From: Puniceicoccaceae bacterium K14
GTDB lineage: Bacteria; Verrucomicrobiota; Verrucomicrobiia; Opitutales; Opitutaceae
DNA: 64,000 nt
Direction of reading: 5' to 3'
Assembly: GCA_022538095.1 (NCBI GenBank)
Contig: JAKYXN010000008.1
Location: forward strand, 1-64,000
In this document: positions 27,114 through 36,444 of the stretch, piece after piece
Position numbering within the stretch: the first letter of the stretch is position 1
Layout of the letters: the number at the start of each line of letters is the position of its first letter
Translations under genes and position numbers: made by a program
Notes under the pieces: model-generated
Told to the model about the DNA's origin: nothing
Seen by the model: only the letters and a program-made list of their open reading frames with translations
Database searches by the model: none

Positions 27114-28190
27114 ATCAGAAAGATAATACACATCGATATGGATTGCTTCTACGCGGCCATCGAGTGTCGCGACGATCCAAGCGTAGCCGACAAGCCCGTT
27201 GGTGTCGGAGGCTCTTCAGGCAGGGGCGTTCTCTCGACCTGTAACTACATCGCGCGCGAGTACGGATGCCATTCGGCGATGCCAGTTTTTCAAGCCAAGC
27301 AGAAATGCCCACACATTGTTCTCAAGCCTCACCGATTCAGCGTATATAAAAGCGAATCTGATAAAATCCGATCTATTTTCTACGATTATACCGAATTGGT
27401 AGAGCCTTTATCGCTGGATGAAGCCTACCTCGATGTCACCCACCAAAACCGCTACGCATGGGACATTGCAAAGGAAATACGCCAACGCATTTTTGAAGAA
27501 ACCCAACTCGCCGCAAGCGCTGGAGTATCTTACAATAAGATGTTGGCCAAGATCGCTAGCGATTGGAAAAAACCTAATGGGCAGTTCGCTGTTCTTCCAA
27601 ACCAAAGCGAAGAATTCATGAAAGAATTGCCGGTTAGGAAAATTTGGGGTATTGGTCCGAAGTCGGCTGAAAAACTCTCCCAACTCGGATTTGACACCTG
27701 TGGCGACCTTCAAAAGCAGAGCATCGGTCGACTCCATTCAACATTCGGAACGAGGTGGGGAACGGAACTTTATCAGCTCTGTCACGGAATCGACGAAAGA
27801 AGTGTAACCACCAATCGGATTCGAAAATCGATGAGTGTCGAGCACACCTTCGATAAGAATTTGGAATCACTCGAAGAGTGTATCGATAAAATGGAAGAGT
27901 CTATAGAGGAGCTGAAAAGCGACCTCATGACTAGTCGTAGTCAGCGGGTTATTGCCAAGCTATTCGTAAAGCTTAAATTCGAAGACTTTAAATCTACAAC
28001 CAAAGAAGCTGAATTCAAACGACTAGATCTCGAAGCCGTCCGTCCCCTTCTAGAGGAGGCTTATACAAGAAGCTCTTTAAACGTACGCCTGATGGGTTTA
28101 GGCGTACGCTTCGCTCAATCGAATGACAACGATTCCCAGCAACTAGAACTAGACTTGGACTTAGGTAAAAAGCGTATCGCTAGTTACTAG
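27114..28190 (+). CDS. dinB: DNA polymerase IV (Y-family) with non-standard start codon
   Basis: The product (358 residues from 27114) is DinB, the translesion polymerase. It carries C-F-Y-A-A-I-E, A-R-E-Y-G, S-L-D-E-A-Y-L-D-V (palm Asp/Glu), helix-hairpin-helix I-W-G-I-G-P-K-S-A-E-K-L and a little-finger domain. The start is odd. The conserved N terminus R-K-I-I-H-I-D-M-D is encoded at 27117-27143, but the codon before it is ATC (27114). No ATG, GTG or TTG lies between the upstream in-frame TGA (27090-27092) and the ATG at 27138. Starting at 27138 would remove the catalytic Asp of H-I-D. Either ATC or another rare codon is used, or the start was mutated. It overlaps the convergent ABC-F gene by 11 bp. 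Confidence 0.88.
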   Translation: MRKIIHIDMDCFYAAIECRDDPSVADKPVGVGGSSGRGVLSTCNYIAREYGCHSAMPVFQAKQKCPHIVLKPHRFSVYKSESDKIRSIFYDYTELVEPLSLDEAYLDVTHQNRYAWDIAKEIRQRIFEETQLAASAGVSYNKMLAKIASDWKKPNGQFAVLPNQSEEFMKELPVRKIWGIGPKSAEKLSQLGFDTCGDLQKQSIGRLHSTFGTRWGTELYQLCHGIDERSVTTNRIRKSMSVEHTFDKNLESLEECIDKMEESIEELKSDLMTSRSQRVIAKLFVKLKFEDFKSTTKEAEFKRLDLEAVRPLLEEAYTRSSLNVRLMGLGVRFAQSNDNDSQQLELDLDLGKKRIASY

Positions 28191-29811
28191 CGATCAATCC
28201 CTCGTCCTTGATGCGTTCGATGTACTCGCTTACATTACAGGTAAGCAATCTAGTTCCAGTTTTGCTAACTTCTAGAACTTTGTTGACAAGAGGATCCAGA
28301 AAATCGCGATCGTGACTTACTAGAATTATAGTGCCATCAAATGCTTTAATCGCGTCCTGCAAAACAGCCTTACTGCGAATATCCAAGTGATTTGTCGGCT
28401 CATCCAGAATAATTGTATTGGCATTTCGGATAAGCATTTTGGCTAACGCCAAGCGATTTCTTTCACCACCAGAGATAACGTCTGTCTTTTTAAATACATC
28501 ATCGCCTCGGAACAACAAGGCTCCTAAGATAGCCCTAGGGTTACTCTCACCATTACCATACTCTTCGGCAGCTTGCTCAACCTCTTCCAAAACAGTATTA
28601 TCTGGATCGAGTTCATCCGCTTGTTGCTGTGCGAAATAAGCTAACTCGGTCTTTTCTCCAACAATCCTCTCTCCTTGCTGGAAAGGTTCAGTTCCCGCTA
28701 AGATGCGGGCGAGCGTAGACTTACCAGCACCATTGACACCTACGATCGCAATACGGTCACCTTTCTCGATATGAAAATCCAAACCTGAATAAATCTGTAG
28801 ATCACCATAAGCTTTGTGCAAATCGGTTAACTCAATCACCTTTTGACTCGAAGCAGGTGGTGGTGGAAAACGGAAAAATATTTTTTTCTCTTCCTTCGGA
28901 ATTTCAACGATTTCAATTTTATCCAGAGCCTTTATCCGGCTTTGAACCATAGACGCCTTTTTAACGTTGGTACGGAATCTGTTTATGAAATCCTTTTGTT
29001 TTTGGATTTCTTTCTTTTGATTATCAAATGCTTTTCGTAGGCGAATTTTCTCAGCTTCACTCTCTTGAATGTAGAAACTGTAATTTCCATTATAACTGCG
29101 GCACTTGCCCATACTCAGGTGTATCGTACGATTGGTGACAGAATCCAAAAATGCCTTATCGTGAGAGATCAGGATAATAGAGCCTTCGTAATTCTTCAAA
29201 TAATTCTCCAACCAAATCTGAGACAGAATATCCAAGTGATTGGTAGGTTCATCCAGAAGCAGCAATGACGGCTCTTGAAGTAGCAACTTGGCCAACGCGA
29301 TTCGCATCTGCCAACCACCAGAAAACTCGCCGGTGTCTCGATCCATATCTTTCATCGAGAAACCTAAACCTAGGAGCATCTTCTCGATTTGAGATTTCAT
29401 CTTCTGTGGTTCCAAGGACTCCAGTCTTTGCTCCCAAGCGCCGATCGTGTCCAACAAATCGTAATACTCTTCACTGGAAGTGTCCATCTCAGCCATCTTT
29501 TCATCCGCGGCATCAATCTTCTCCTGTAAGGACAATACATCTTCGAAGGCAGTCTTTACTTCTTCGAACATTGTTTTGCCACTCACTTCAATGCCATCCT
29601 GCGGAAGGTAGCCCAATGTCGCCCACTCTTCCTTTTCAACACGCCCCGAATCAACTTCGGTCTCGCCCAAAAGCAATTTCATCAAAGTTGACTTACCAGC
29701 TCCATTGGAACCTACCAAACCAATGCGATCACGGCCTCCAATAGTTGCACTGACATTCTCATAGACCACCTTCGGGCCATAACGTAAATTCAAGTCGATA
29801 AATGAAATCAT
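28180..29811 (-). CDS. ABC-F family ATPase (Uup/EttA-type)
   Basis: This 543-residue soluble protein has two ABC ATPase cassettes and no membrane segment. The first has G-S-N-G-A-G-K-S-T, F-S-G-G-W-Q-M-R and L-L-L-D-E-P-T-N-H-L-D. The second has G-V-N-G-A-G-K-S-T, I-S-G-G-E-R-N-R and I-I-L-D-E-P-T-N-H-L-D. The charged linker (about 245-310) is the P-site tRNA-interaction motif region, with many Lys and Arg. ABC-F proteins act on the ribosome, easing stalls or conferring resistance. The C-terminal coiled coil seen in Uup is lacking. It is transcribed alone, convergent with dinB. Confidence 0.93.
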   Translation of the reverse strand: MISFIDLNLRYGPKVVYENVSATIGGRDRIGLVGSNGAGKSTLMKLLLGETEVDSGRVEKEEWATLGYLPQDGIEVSGKTMFEEVKTAFEDVLSLQEKIDAADEKMAEMDTSSEEYYDLLDTIGAWEQRLESLEPQKMKSQIEKMLLGLGFSMKDMDRDTGEFSGGWQMRIALAKLLLQEPSLLLLDEPTNHLDILSQIWLENYLKNYEGSIILISHDKAFLDSVTNRTIHLSMGKCRSYNGNYSFYIQESEAEKIRLRKAFDNQKKEIQKQKDFINRFRTNVKKASMVQSRIKALDKIEIVEIPKEEKKIFFRFPPPPASSQKVIELTDLHKAYGDLQIYSGLDFHIEKGDRIAIVGVNGAGKSTLARILAGTEPFQQGERIVGEKTELAYFAQQQADELDPDNTVLEEVEQAAEEYGNGESNPRAILGALLFRGDDVFKKTDVISGGERNRLALAKMLIRNANTIILDEPTNHLDIRSKAVLQDAIKAFDGTIILVSHDRDFLDPLVNKVLEVSKTGTRLLTCNVSEYIERIKDEGLIASN

Positions 29812-29925
29812 AAGCAGCCGACTTTGATAGAGATATCATCAAAAAAAACAACCGATACTTTCAGAAATTTATCCAAAACTGCAGGCCCACCCCGCACGGG
29901 TTAGACAAAAGCCAGCTGGAACACA

Positions 29926-31884
29926 TTACAAAGTCGCCAGATTCTCAATGTTCAGGTGCTCGTTAAGCAGTTCATAAAATCGACGCGGATTCAGGGGTTT
30001 GGAAATATGGTCGACGCATCCTGCACTCATCGCATCTTCCCTTTCGGAAGTCATAACACAGGCTGATTGAGCAATAATAGGTAGACGCGGTCTTTCTTTC
30101 GAGATCATGCGACTCGCTTCGAATCCATTCAAACCTGGCATTTTAAGGTCCATTAAAACGAGATCTATATTATTTTGCTCCCTAACAATCTCAATAGCCT
30201 CGTTCCCATCCTTAGCATGAAGGACTCTCGCGTTGTGATGGCGAAGAAGCTTCTCAACTAAGAGAAAATTGGTGAGATCATCGTCTGCGACCAAGATTAG
30301 AGCTTGATTGAAATTTGCCCCAAATGACCTGTTATTGGATACACTCCTTATCAGTTGCTCATTATTAGAACACTCTAAAGGCACCCGAAAACCAAAAGTG
30401 CTACCGTGTCCTAAACGCGACTTAACCCAGATTTTCCCGTGCAACAAGTCAGCGATCCCTTTGCAAATAGAAAGCCCGAGCCCTGCTCCATTGACCGTTC
30501 TGTTCATGGAATCTTCTGCTTGGGAAAAACGATCGAAAATAATCTCTAAATCAGCTGGAGCAATCCCGTACCCTGTGTCGACAACATAAAACTCCAAAGT
30601 ATTCTCCGCCAATATCCTGTATCCAAAATTCACAGACCCTTTATCGGTAAACTTCACTGCATTACTCAAGAAATTGATTAAAACCTGCCTCGTTCTCAAC
30701 TCGTCACCAACAATGGCGAAGCAGGTCTCCACATCATTATCCAAAACGATTTCCACTTCTTCAGAACCTTTAGACTTAGTAACACCTTCAAATGCAGTGA
30801 GCACTTCAAGCATCAGACAGTTCAAGTCGAACTCCTCCTTGTTTATCGTAAGCTGATTCGCTTCCAATTGAGCTAGATCAATTAAATCGCCAATAAGTTG
30901 CACTAGGTGCTCCCCGTTTTTGTTGATAATATCGATATAGCGAGCCTTGTCCTCGTTGGTCGCATTGCCCATTTTGAGCAATTGAGCAAAACCCATGATT
31001 CCATTGAGAGGCGTTCGAATCTCATGGGACATGTTCGCCAAAAATGCAGATTTCAAACGATCGCTTTCTTCCGCTTTTTCTTTTGCTAAACGTAATTCCG
31101 CTTCTCCCAATTTACGTTGAGTAATATCAGCCAGTGTCCCAAGCACAACCAAAGGCTTACCATCTGATGATCGAATCAAACGCCCTTTCCCTTCTAACCA
31201 TCGGATTTCACCATTGGATAATGTGATTCGGTGCTCAGCGTAGTACTCACTGCCATCGCTCAATACATTTTCTAACTGGCTGGCAACTTCCGCTCTATCA
31301 TCTGGGTGGACTCGTTCAAGATAGGCTTCGTAAGTCGGATCAAGCGCCCCCTTCGGCATACCAAAAATTTTCTCCACGTATTCCGACCAAATTACTTTAC
31401 CCGAGTTGGCTTCCCAGCTCCAAGTCCCCATATCAGCCGCCTCCAACGCCAGCCGCAAATGTTCCTCACTCTCCCTTAAAGCTCGTACAGCCTCCAGCTT
31501 TTCTAAGCGTATTCGCTTTTGAATGAGTTCTCTCCGCACCGCAGGGACAAAGCGATTCCAGTGCCCTTTTATGATATAATCGCATGCTCCATTCCTCATC
31601 GAATCGATTGCAAACTCCTCTCCCTTGGCATTGGAGAGCATTATTAGAGGGGTCTCATTTTCGAGTTCTTTCAGTAAAATCAAAGCCTCTAGACCCGAAA
31701 ATCTTTCCGCCGAATATTCCGCGACAACGATACTCCAAGATCGAGAATTAATCGCTTTTAAAAAAGCTTTTTGACTACCGACAACCTGACTATGTACCTC
31801 AAAGCCACCCCGATCCAGTTCGCTCAAAATACGGCGAACATCCTCAGAGTTGGCCTCAACTAAAAGTACAGTTATGGGTGTCAT
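29926..31884 (-). CDS. soluble hybrid histidine kinase (REC-PAS-HisKA-HATPase-REC)
   Basis: The 652-residue cytoplasmic protein begins with a receiver-like domain (1-120) that is degenerate. The phosphoacceptor position is Glu56 (V-V-A-E-Y) and the acidic pair E-D is E-A. A PAS/PAC sensor domain follows (about 140-265; W-S-W-E-A, G-T-L-A-D-I-T-Q-R). Next is a HisKA domain with [11 protein letters not shown], then HATPase_c with D-T-G-Y-G-I and G-L-G-L-S-I. The C-terminal receiver is intact, with D-L-V-L-M-D-L-K-M-P and S-K-P. No output domain is present, so phosphate probably goes on to another protein. It lies downstream of dapB by 220 bp and is probably its own transcript. Confidence 0.92.
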   Translation of the reverse strand: MTPITVLLVEANSEDVRRILSELDRGGFEVHSQVVGSQKAFLKAINSRSWSIVVAEYSAERFSGLEALILLKELENETPLIMLSNAKGEEFAIDSMRNGACDYIIKGHWNRFVPAVRRELIQKRIRLEKLEAVRALRESEEHLRLALEAADMGTWSWEANSGKVIWSEYVEKIFGMPKGALDPTYEAYLERVHPDDRAEVASQLENVLSDGSEYYAEHRITLSNGEIRWLEGKGRLIRSSDGKPLVVLGTLADITQRKLGEAELRLAKEKAEESDRLKSAFLANMSHEIRTPLNGIMGFAQLLKMGNATNEDKARYIDIINKNGEHLVQLIGDLIDLAQLEANQLTINKEEFDLNCLMLEVLTAFEGVTKSKGSEEVEIVLDNDVETCFAIVGDELRTRQVLINFLSNAVKFTDKGSVNFGYRILAENTLEFYVVDTGYGIAPADLEIIFDRFSQAEDSMNRTVNGAGLGLSICKGIADLLHGKIWVKSRLGHGSTFGFRVPLECSNNEQLIRSVSNNRSFGANFNQALILVADDDLTNFLLVEKLLRHHNARVLHAKDGNEAIEIVREQNNIDLVLMDLKMPGLNGFEASRMISKERPRLPIIAQSACVMTSEREDAMSAGCVDHISKPLNPRRFYELLNEHLNIENLATL

Positions 31885-32105
31885 TTTGCCTGCGAGGGTA
31901 TTTAACCTCGTTTGCGTCTAGGTGCTGAAAATTATGAAAGCAACAAAGCACGGAGCCTTTATGCATATCAATGGGCAAGCCAACTACGAGTGGAAGAGAT
32001 TAGTTAGATTTACCCAATCGCTACAGTGCATACCCGATTCCCTTTTTCAAGAACGCATATAAATTCTATTACATTGAACGTCTCACTCCAAACATCAAAC
32101 CGTAC

Positions 32106-32825
32106 TCAGAGCACATGCTCCAATCCGGAAGCAAATCGCCCAAGAGAAGGCGCTTTGAGGCATGCCAAGCGTATACCATTTTTAAAAGCGTCCCGGTTCG
32201 TGGCACTCGATTTCAAAACGAGCGTTTCTCCTTCGCTACCAAAAATCACCTCTTGAGCAGCCACAAACCCTGGCATTCTCACCGAATGGACGGGCACGTT
32301 CAAGTACTGTCCTCCAAGTGAACCTTCAAATAATTCTTCCCCACGCGATCTCGACTCAAGATGACTTTCAGACATCATCTCTATAGTTTTCAAAGCCGTG
32401 CCAGACGGAGATTCTTCCTTCTTTTCGTGGTGAAACTCAACAAGTTCGACATTTTTAATATAGCGAGCGGCATCCTGAGCATACTTCATCATCAAAACTG
32501 CAGTGATGCTAAAATTTGGTACAACCAGCCCACTTCCACCGTTTGATGCACATAAATTTGCAAATGTCGCGAGCTCATCCTTCTTCAACCCGCTTGTTCC
32601 TATAACCGGACAAACTCCCTTTTCGATTATTGTGCGGGTGTTTTGAGAGACCACCGAAGCAAGCGTGAAATCAATCACTACCGCAGGTTTCGTTTCCTCG
32701 ATTTTCCCAGCCAAATCGTCCCCTCGTCCCCAGAGACCAACGATCTCGAACTCCTTTGCATTACCCAAAGCCGTTTGAGCAAGTCTCCCCATTTTTCCAT
32801 TCGCTCCATTGATCGCAACTTTCAT
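32106..32825 (-). CDS. dapB: 4-hydroxy-tetrahydrodipicolinate reductase
   Basis: The 239-residue enzyme catalyses the NAD(P)H-dependent second committed step of the diaminopimelate/lysine pathway. The dinucleotide motif G-A-N-G-K-M-G opens the protein. G-T-S-G and the catalytic segment E-F-H-H-E-K-K-E-E-S-P-S-G-T-A-L carry the His and Lys. The length is on the short side of normal. It stands alone on this strand, divergent from the VanZ-like gene; lysS lies several kilobases away in a different unit. Confidence 0.95.
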   Translation of the reverse strand: MKVAINGANGKMGRLAQTALGNAKEFEIVGLWGRGDDLAGKIEETKPAVVIDFTLASVVSQNTRTIIEKGVCPVIGTSGLKKDELATFANLCASNGGSGLVVPNFSITAVLMMKYAQDAARYIKNVELVEFHHEKKEESPSGTALKTIEMMSESHLESRSRGEELFEGSLGGQYLNVPVHSVRMPGFVAAQEVIFGSEGETLVLKSSATNRDAFKNGIRLACLKAPSLGRFASGLEHVL

Positions 32826-32948
32826 AATGAACCAAGCAGAAGGTCACAAATCGCAAAAGGTCAACGCTTGGAGTGGTTTTCACAGGAAACCTTATAATTT
32901 TTTGCGAGTCTTCAGACAAGTTCAGTTGACCTAATTCGGCAAGCTCCT

Positions 32949-33353
32949 ATGCGTATCCACAGAATTCAACTTATGCTTCGCTATATTTTTCCAATAAGCT
33001 TTTTCGCATTCATTTGCTGGTTAATTTATCAAGCCGACACAGCTCAAAGCAATGTCTTTCTGAAGCTCAGCAACAGCATACCTCACGGCGACAAACTGGG
33101 CCACGTTCTTTTGTATGGAACGCTCGCCCTATCCCTTAACCTCGCACTTTCCTTTCGAAAGATCCAAATTCTAAAGCTTTCTCTTCACCTAGGCTCGGTA
33201 ATCGTCTTTACATTTGCCCTCGCTGAAGAAGTTTCTCAAGGCTATTTCCAAACACGCAACCAGGATTTCAACGACATACTGGCAAACATGATTGGCATCT
33301 GCCTGTTTACTCTAATTGGAAAACGCCTATTTATGATTTTTAAGCGATCGTAA
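32949..33353 (+). CDS. VanZ-like family membrane protein
   Basis: The 134-residue membrane protein has four hydrophobic helices and the VanZ-like signature: [10 protein letters not shown] between helices 1 and 2, A-E-E-V-S-Q, and [11 protein letters not shown] before helix 4. VanZ-like proteins are inner-membrane proteins of poorly known role; the founding member gives low teicoplanin resistance. The gene is 19 bp upstream of the cyclophilin gene, so the two are probably co-transcribed. Confidence 0.88.
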   Translation: MRIHRIQLMLRYIFPISFFAFICWLIYQADTAQSNVFLKLSNSIPHGDKLGHVLLYGTLALSLNLALSFRKIQILKLSLHLGSVIVFTFALAEEVSQGYFQTRNQDFNDILANMIGICLFTLIGKRLFMIFKRS

Positions 33354-33372
33354 GATATTTCAAATACACACA

Positions 33373-34248
33373 ATGAATACCTCGAAATCGAAAATCCTAA
33401 CATTATTACCTCTAACGTTTCTTTTTTTTCTCAGCAGTTGCGCAAAGAAAGAAAAGCAACTTGAAGCTCACATGGAAACCTCCCTGGGAACCATGGTCTT
33501 CAAACTCTACGAAAGTAAAACGCCGAAAACAGTAGAAAATTTCGTAAAGTTAGCCAAAGGCGAGCTACCAGAGAAAGAAGTCTCAGACTCAGAGGATAAT
33601 AGTACGGAAGATACGACCTTAACTCCGTACTATGATGGCCTAGTTTTTCACCGAGTGATAAAGGACTTTATGATTCAAGGCGGTTGCCCACAAGGAAATG
33701 GGATGGGCGGACCTGGATACACTTTCGAAGATGAATGCTATGCTATCGGTGACGAAATCACTGGTGAAATCATCGACGAGGAAATGGCCCAAAACGTTTT
33801 CGACACCGTAATGGTCCCCCATCTCAGACAACATAGAGGTGTGAGCCCTAACCAGCTGATTGCTGACGTATTCACCGAAATGCAACAATCTCGCTCTATA
33901 AAACCACTCGTTGGTCGCACCCTTGAGGAAATTAAAGCCGGAACCGCATTTGAAGGCTCCGTCTATGAGAGAAACCTTATCGGCTCTGTCGAATACGGAA
34001 CACTTTGCATGGCCAACTCAGGTCCCAATACGAATGGTTCTCAATTTTTCGTAACCACCAAAAAGGATGGATGTCCCTGGCTGGATGGGAAACACACCGT
34101 ATTTGGAGAAATAATATCCGGACTCGAAACACTCGAAAAAATCCAAAATGTCGAGACAAGTAAAGGAAACGACAAACCAGTCGAACCCGTCACAATAGTA
34201 AGCCTCACTATAAAGGAAAACTGGATAAAGGTTAAAGAAGACGCTTAG
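33373..34248 (+). CDS. cyclophilin-type peptidyl-prolyl isomerase lipoprotein with insert
   Basis: The 291-residue protein has a lipoprotein signal (lipobox L-S-S-C, Cys 23) and a cyclophilin domain. Catalytic and binding motifs are intact: [14 protein letters not shown] (about 91-104), [14 protein letters not shown] (213-226) and [10 protein letters not shown]. It should isomerise X-Pro bonds of envelope proteins. Two features are unusual: an acidic loop at about 67-85, and an insert of roughly 85 residues (about 121-207) where normal cyclophilins have a short turn. The insert has helical I-D-E-E-M-A-Q and L-I-A-D-V-F-T-E-M segments. The last four bases overlap the convergent lpxB. Confidence 0.9.
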   Translation: MNTSKSKILTLLPLTFLFFLSSCAKKEKQLEAHMETSLGTMVFKLYESKTPKTVENFVKLAKGELPEKEVSDSEDNSTEDTTLTPYYDGLVFHRVIKDFMIQGGCPQGNGMGGPGYTFEDECYAIGDEITGEIIDEEMAQNVFDTVMVPHLRQHRGVSPNQLIADVFTEMQQSRSIKPLVGRTLEEIKAGTAFEGSVYERNLIGSVEYGTLCMANSGPNTNGSQFFVTTKKDGCPWLDGKHTVFGEIISGLETLEKIQNVETSKGNDKPVEPVTIVSLTIKENWIKVKEDA

Positions 34249-35438
34249 TTACCTTTTTCTAAATGCTCCAAAACCCAATCAGCCACTCCTCCTCGGGATG
34301 GTTGATCTAAAAGTTCGCGTAACTCTGCGCTCCAGCGACGGGTTTGTTTGATTCTCTCCACGCTTTCCATGCTTTCAGAGAGTTCGTGTGCCAGTGCCTT
34401 CGCTGTAGCAGCGCCCTGGATGTACTCTGGATACAAGGGCTTATTCAAAAGCAAGTTTGCGATCCCGATAAATTTAATTTTTACCAAAATCCTTCCGAGG
34501 TAGTAAGTGAATGGATGCGTACGGTAAGCAACCGCCCCAGGAATACTCGCCAAAGCACATTTTAAAGACATCGTCCCTGAGCTTGTTAGGACTGCACTCG
34601 CCTTCACATTCGTTTCGTTCGCAATCAATGATACATGCCCTTTGAGCACTGGATACTTAGAAAGTATATCTTCTAACTGCTCCTTGAGCATTTTCGAAGC
34701 ATAGACACATACTGCCGATAGCTTCTGCTTAGACTTCAAACGTTCTTCGAATGCTCGAAAAAGCACCGGAGCAATTCGGCCAACTGCAGCCGTTCGACTT
34801 CCAGGCAAAATCAATACAGGACCTTCTGGGGCGTAAGAAACTGGGAGATCAAAATCCTCAGCGAGAAACGGATGCCCCACGAAACGCGTATCCAATCCAG
34901 TATCATCAAAGACCTCTACTTCGAATGGAAAAATGACTGCGAGCGAATCAAGATATTCGGCCATTTTGTACTTCCGTTTGGCCTTCCATGCCCAAACTTG
35001 GGGGCTGATATAGAATAGTAACGAAATATCTCCGCCAGATTTTTTGGTCAACCCAAGGTCAAAAAGAGCTTTCGCAACTCGAAGATTGAGCCCTGGATAA
35101 TCGACAAAACAAATCACCTTAGGACGATGCGTTTTTACCCAACGAAGAATTTCATCGCGGATCCTAAACTGATCCTTTAGTGTTCGAATGACCTCGACGA
35201 AGCCAACAACGGAAAAACGCACCAAATCGAAAAGTAATTCAGCCCCGGCCTTTTCAACATGGCGCCCTCCAATGGCAGCTACCCTCAAACTTGGATTCTT
35301 CAGTTTAGCGGATTTGACCAGGCGAGCTGCGTGCTCATCCCCGGAGTGCTCTCCCGCTATGACCAGCAAATCGACCCCGGGTCCATCCTTTGGATCCGGG
35401 AAAGAGATATCTGCCTTTTTCTTTGGAAACTCACTCAT
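34245..35438 (-). CDS. lpxB: lipid-A-disaccharide synthase
   Basis: The 397-residue GT19 glycosyltransferase joins 2,3-diacyl-GlcN-1-P with UDP-diacyl-GlcN to form the lipid A disaccharide at the inner face of the inner membrane. It shows I-A-G-E-H-S-G-D at the N terminus, the C-F-V-D-Y-P-G-L-N segment, [18 protein letters not shown] and the T-S-S-G-T-M-S-L donor site. It is last in the minus-strand run lysS-lolC-lolD-Gfo/Idh-lpxB, 28 bp after the oxidoreductase stop. It confirms an LPS-type outer membrane. Confidence 0.95.
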   Translation of the reverse strand: MSEFPKKKADISFPDPKDGPGVDLLVIAGEHSGDEHAARLVKSAKLKNPSLRVAAIGGRHVEKAGAELLFDLVRFSVVGFVEVIRTLKDQFRIRDEILRWVKTHRPKVICFVDYPGLNLRVAKALFDLGLTKKSGGDISLLFYISPQVWAWKAKRKYKMAEYLDSLAVIFPFEVEVFDDTGLDTRFVGHPFLAEDFDLPVSYAPEGPVLILPGSRTAAVGRIAPVLFRAFEERLKSKQKLSAVCVYASKMLKEQLEDILSKYPVLKGHVSLIANETNVKASAVLTSSGTMSLKCALASIPGAVAYRTHPFTYYLGRILVKIKFIGIANLLLNKPLYPEYIQGAATAKALAHELSESMESVERIKQTRRWSAELRELLDQPSRGGVADWVLEHLEKGN

Positions 35439-35466
35439 ATTCTTACGAACGGCAACCGTCGCTCCG

Positions 35467-36393
35467 CTAAGCCTGTGCTCGTATTTGCTCCGTTACTGCA
35501 ATTGCGATTTCCAGAGCAGTTCTGCCGAGTTCTCCTGTAACCTTAGGCGCTTGGCGACGACGCACACTTTCAGCAAAGGAAGCTAACTCAAACTTAAGAG
35601 GCTCACCTTTTTCAATCGGAACCTCTCCTTTATCCAAACCGCCACTTCCAACGTTCACTACGTGGCCAGCTTGATTCATAAAATCGAGCGACAGATAACC
35701 AGAGGACTGGAAGACACGTATTTCCCTCACCTTCTTGCTACTAACTCGACTCACGTTTAGGTTGGCCACACAGCCGTTCTCAAATTGGATACGGGCATTG
35801 GCAATGTCTTCTGTTTTCGAAAGAACATTTACACCGACGCTATCAATTTTCTTAACCGGTGACTTCACTAATTGAAGCACAATCCCAATATCGTGTATCA
35901 TAAGGTCAAGCACGACACCCACCTCCGTGCCACGCGACTGAAACGGAGCTAATCGATCCGCAGTGATGAATTTCGGAGCCGCCACTGCTTCTTCCAGAAA
36001 ACTCATAACCGGATTAAAGTGCTCGATATGCCCAACCTGAACCAAAAGATTGGACTCCTTAGCTGCTTTGAGGATGTCAGAGGCTTCTTCCAACGACTGG
36101 CAAATGGGCTTCTCAATTAAGAGATGGGCTCCTCCAGCCAATAAAGGCATCGCGACCTCATGGTGTCGATCTGTAGGCACAACAACACTTATCGCGTCGC
36201 AGACATCTGCTAATTCTTCCAAAGTTTCTACTCTAGGGCAGTTATACTTACCGCATATTTCTGCCGCTCGCTCGTCGTCCATCTCAAAGATTCCTGCAAG
36301 CTCCACACCTTCCAACTCTGAATAAATTCTAGCATGGTGTTGCCCTAAGTAGCCAACTCCTGCAACTCCGCATTTCAATACGTTCTCACTCAT
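35467..36393 (-). CDS. Gfo/Idh/MocA-family oxidoreductase
   Basis: This 308-residue NAD(P)-dependent enzyme has the Rossmann motif G-V-A-G-V-G-Y-L-G (about 7-15), the E-K-P-I-C motif carrying the catalytic Lys, and the C-terminal alpha/beta substrate domain with D-L-M-I-H-D-I. Family members oxidise or reduce sugars and nucleotide sugars. Placement between lolD and lpxB suggests a lipid A or LPS sugar precursor. GnnA, which makes the 3-keto UDP-GlcNAc used for amide-linked lipid A, belongs to this family, but no GnnB-like aminotransferase is adjacent. The start is uncertain among 36393, 36405 (ATG) and 36423 (TTG). Confidence 0.9.
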   Translation of the reverse strand: MSENVLKCGVAGVGYLGQHHARIYSELEGVELAGIFEMDDERAAEICGKYNCPRVETLEELADVCDAISVVVPTDRHHEVAMPLLAGGAHLLIEKPICQSLEEASDILKAAKESNLLVQVGHIEHFNPVMSFLEEAVAAPKFITADRLAPFQSRGTEVGVVLDLMIHDIGIVLQLVKSPVKKIDSVGVNVLSKTEDIANARIQFENGCVANLNVSRVSSKKVREIRVFQSSGYLSLDFMNQAGHVVNVGSGGLDKGEVPIEKGEPLKFELASFAESVRRRQAPKVTGELGRTALEIAIAVTEQIRAQA

Positions 36394-36444
36394 AGCATTT
36401 TCCATTTTTTTTGATTCTCTCAAAATAATTCTTTTAGCACGTAT

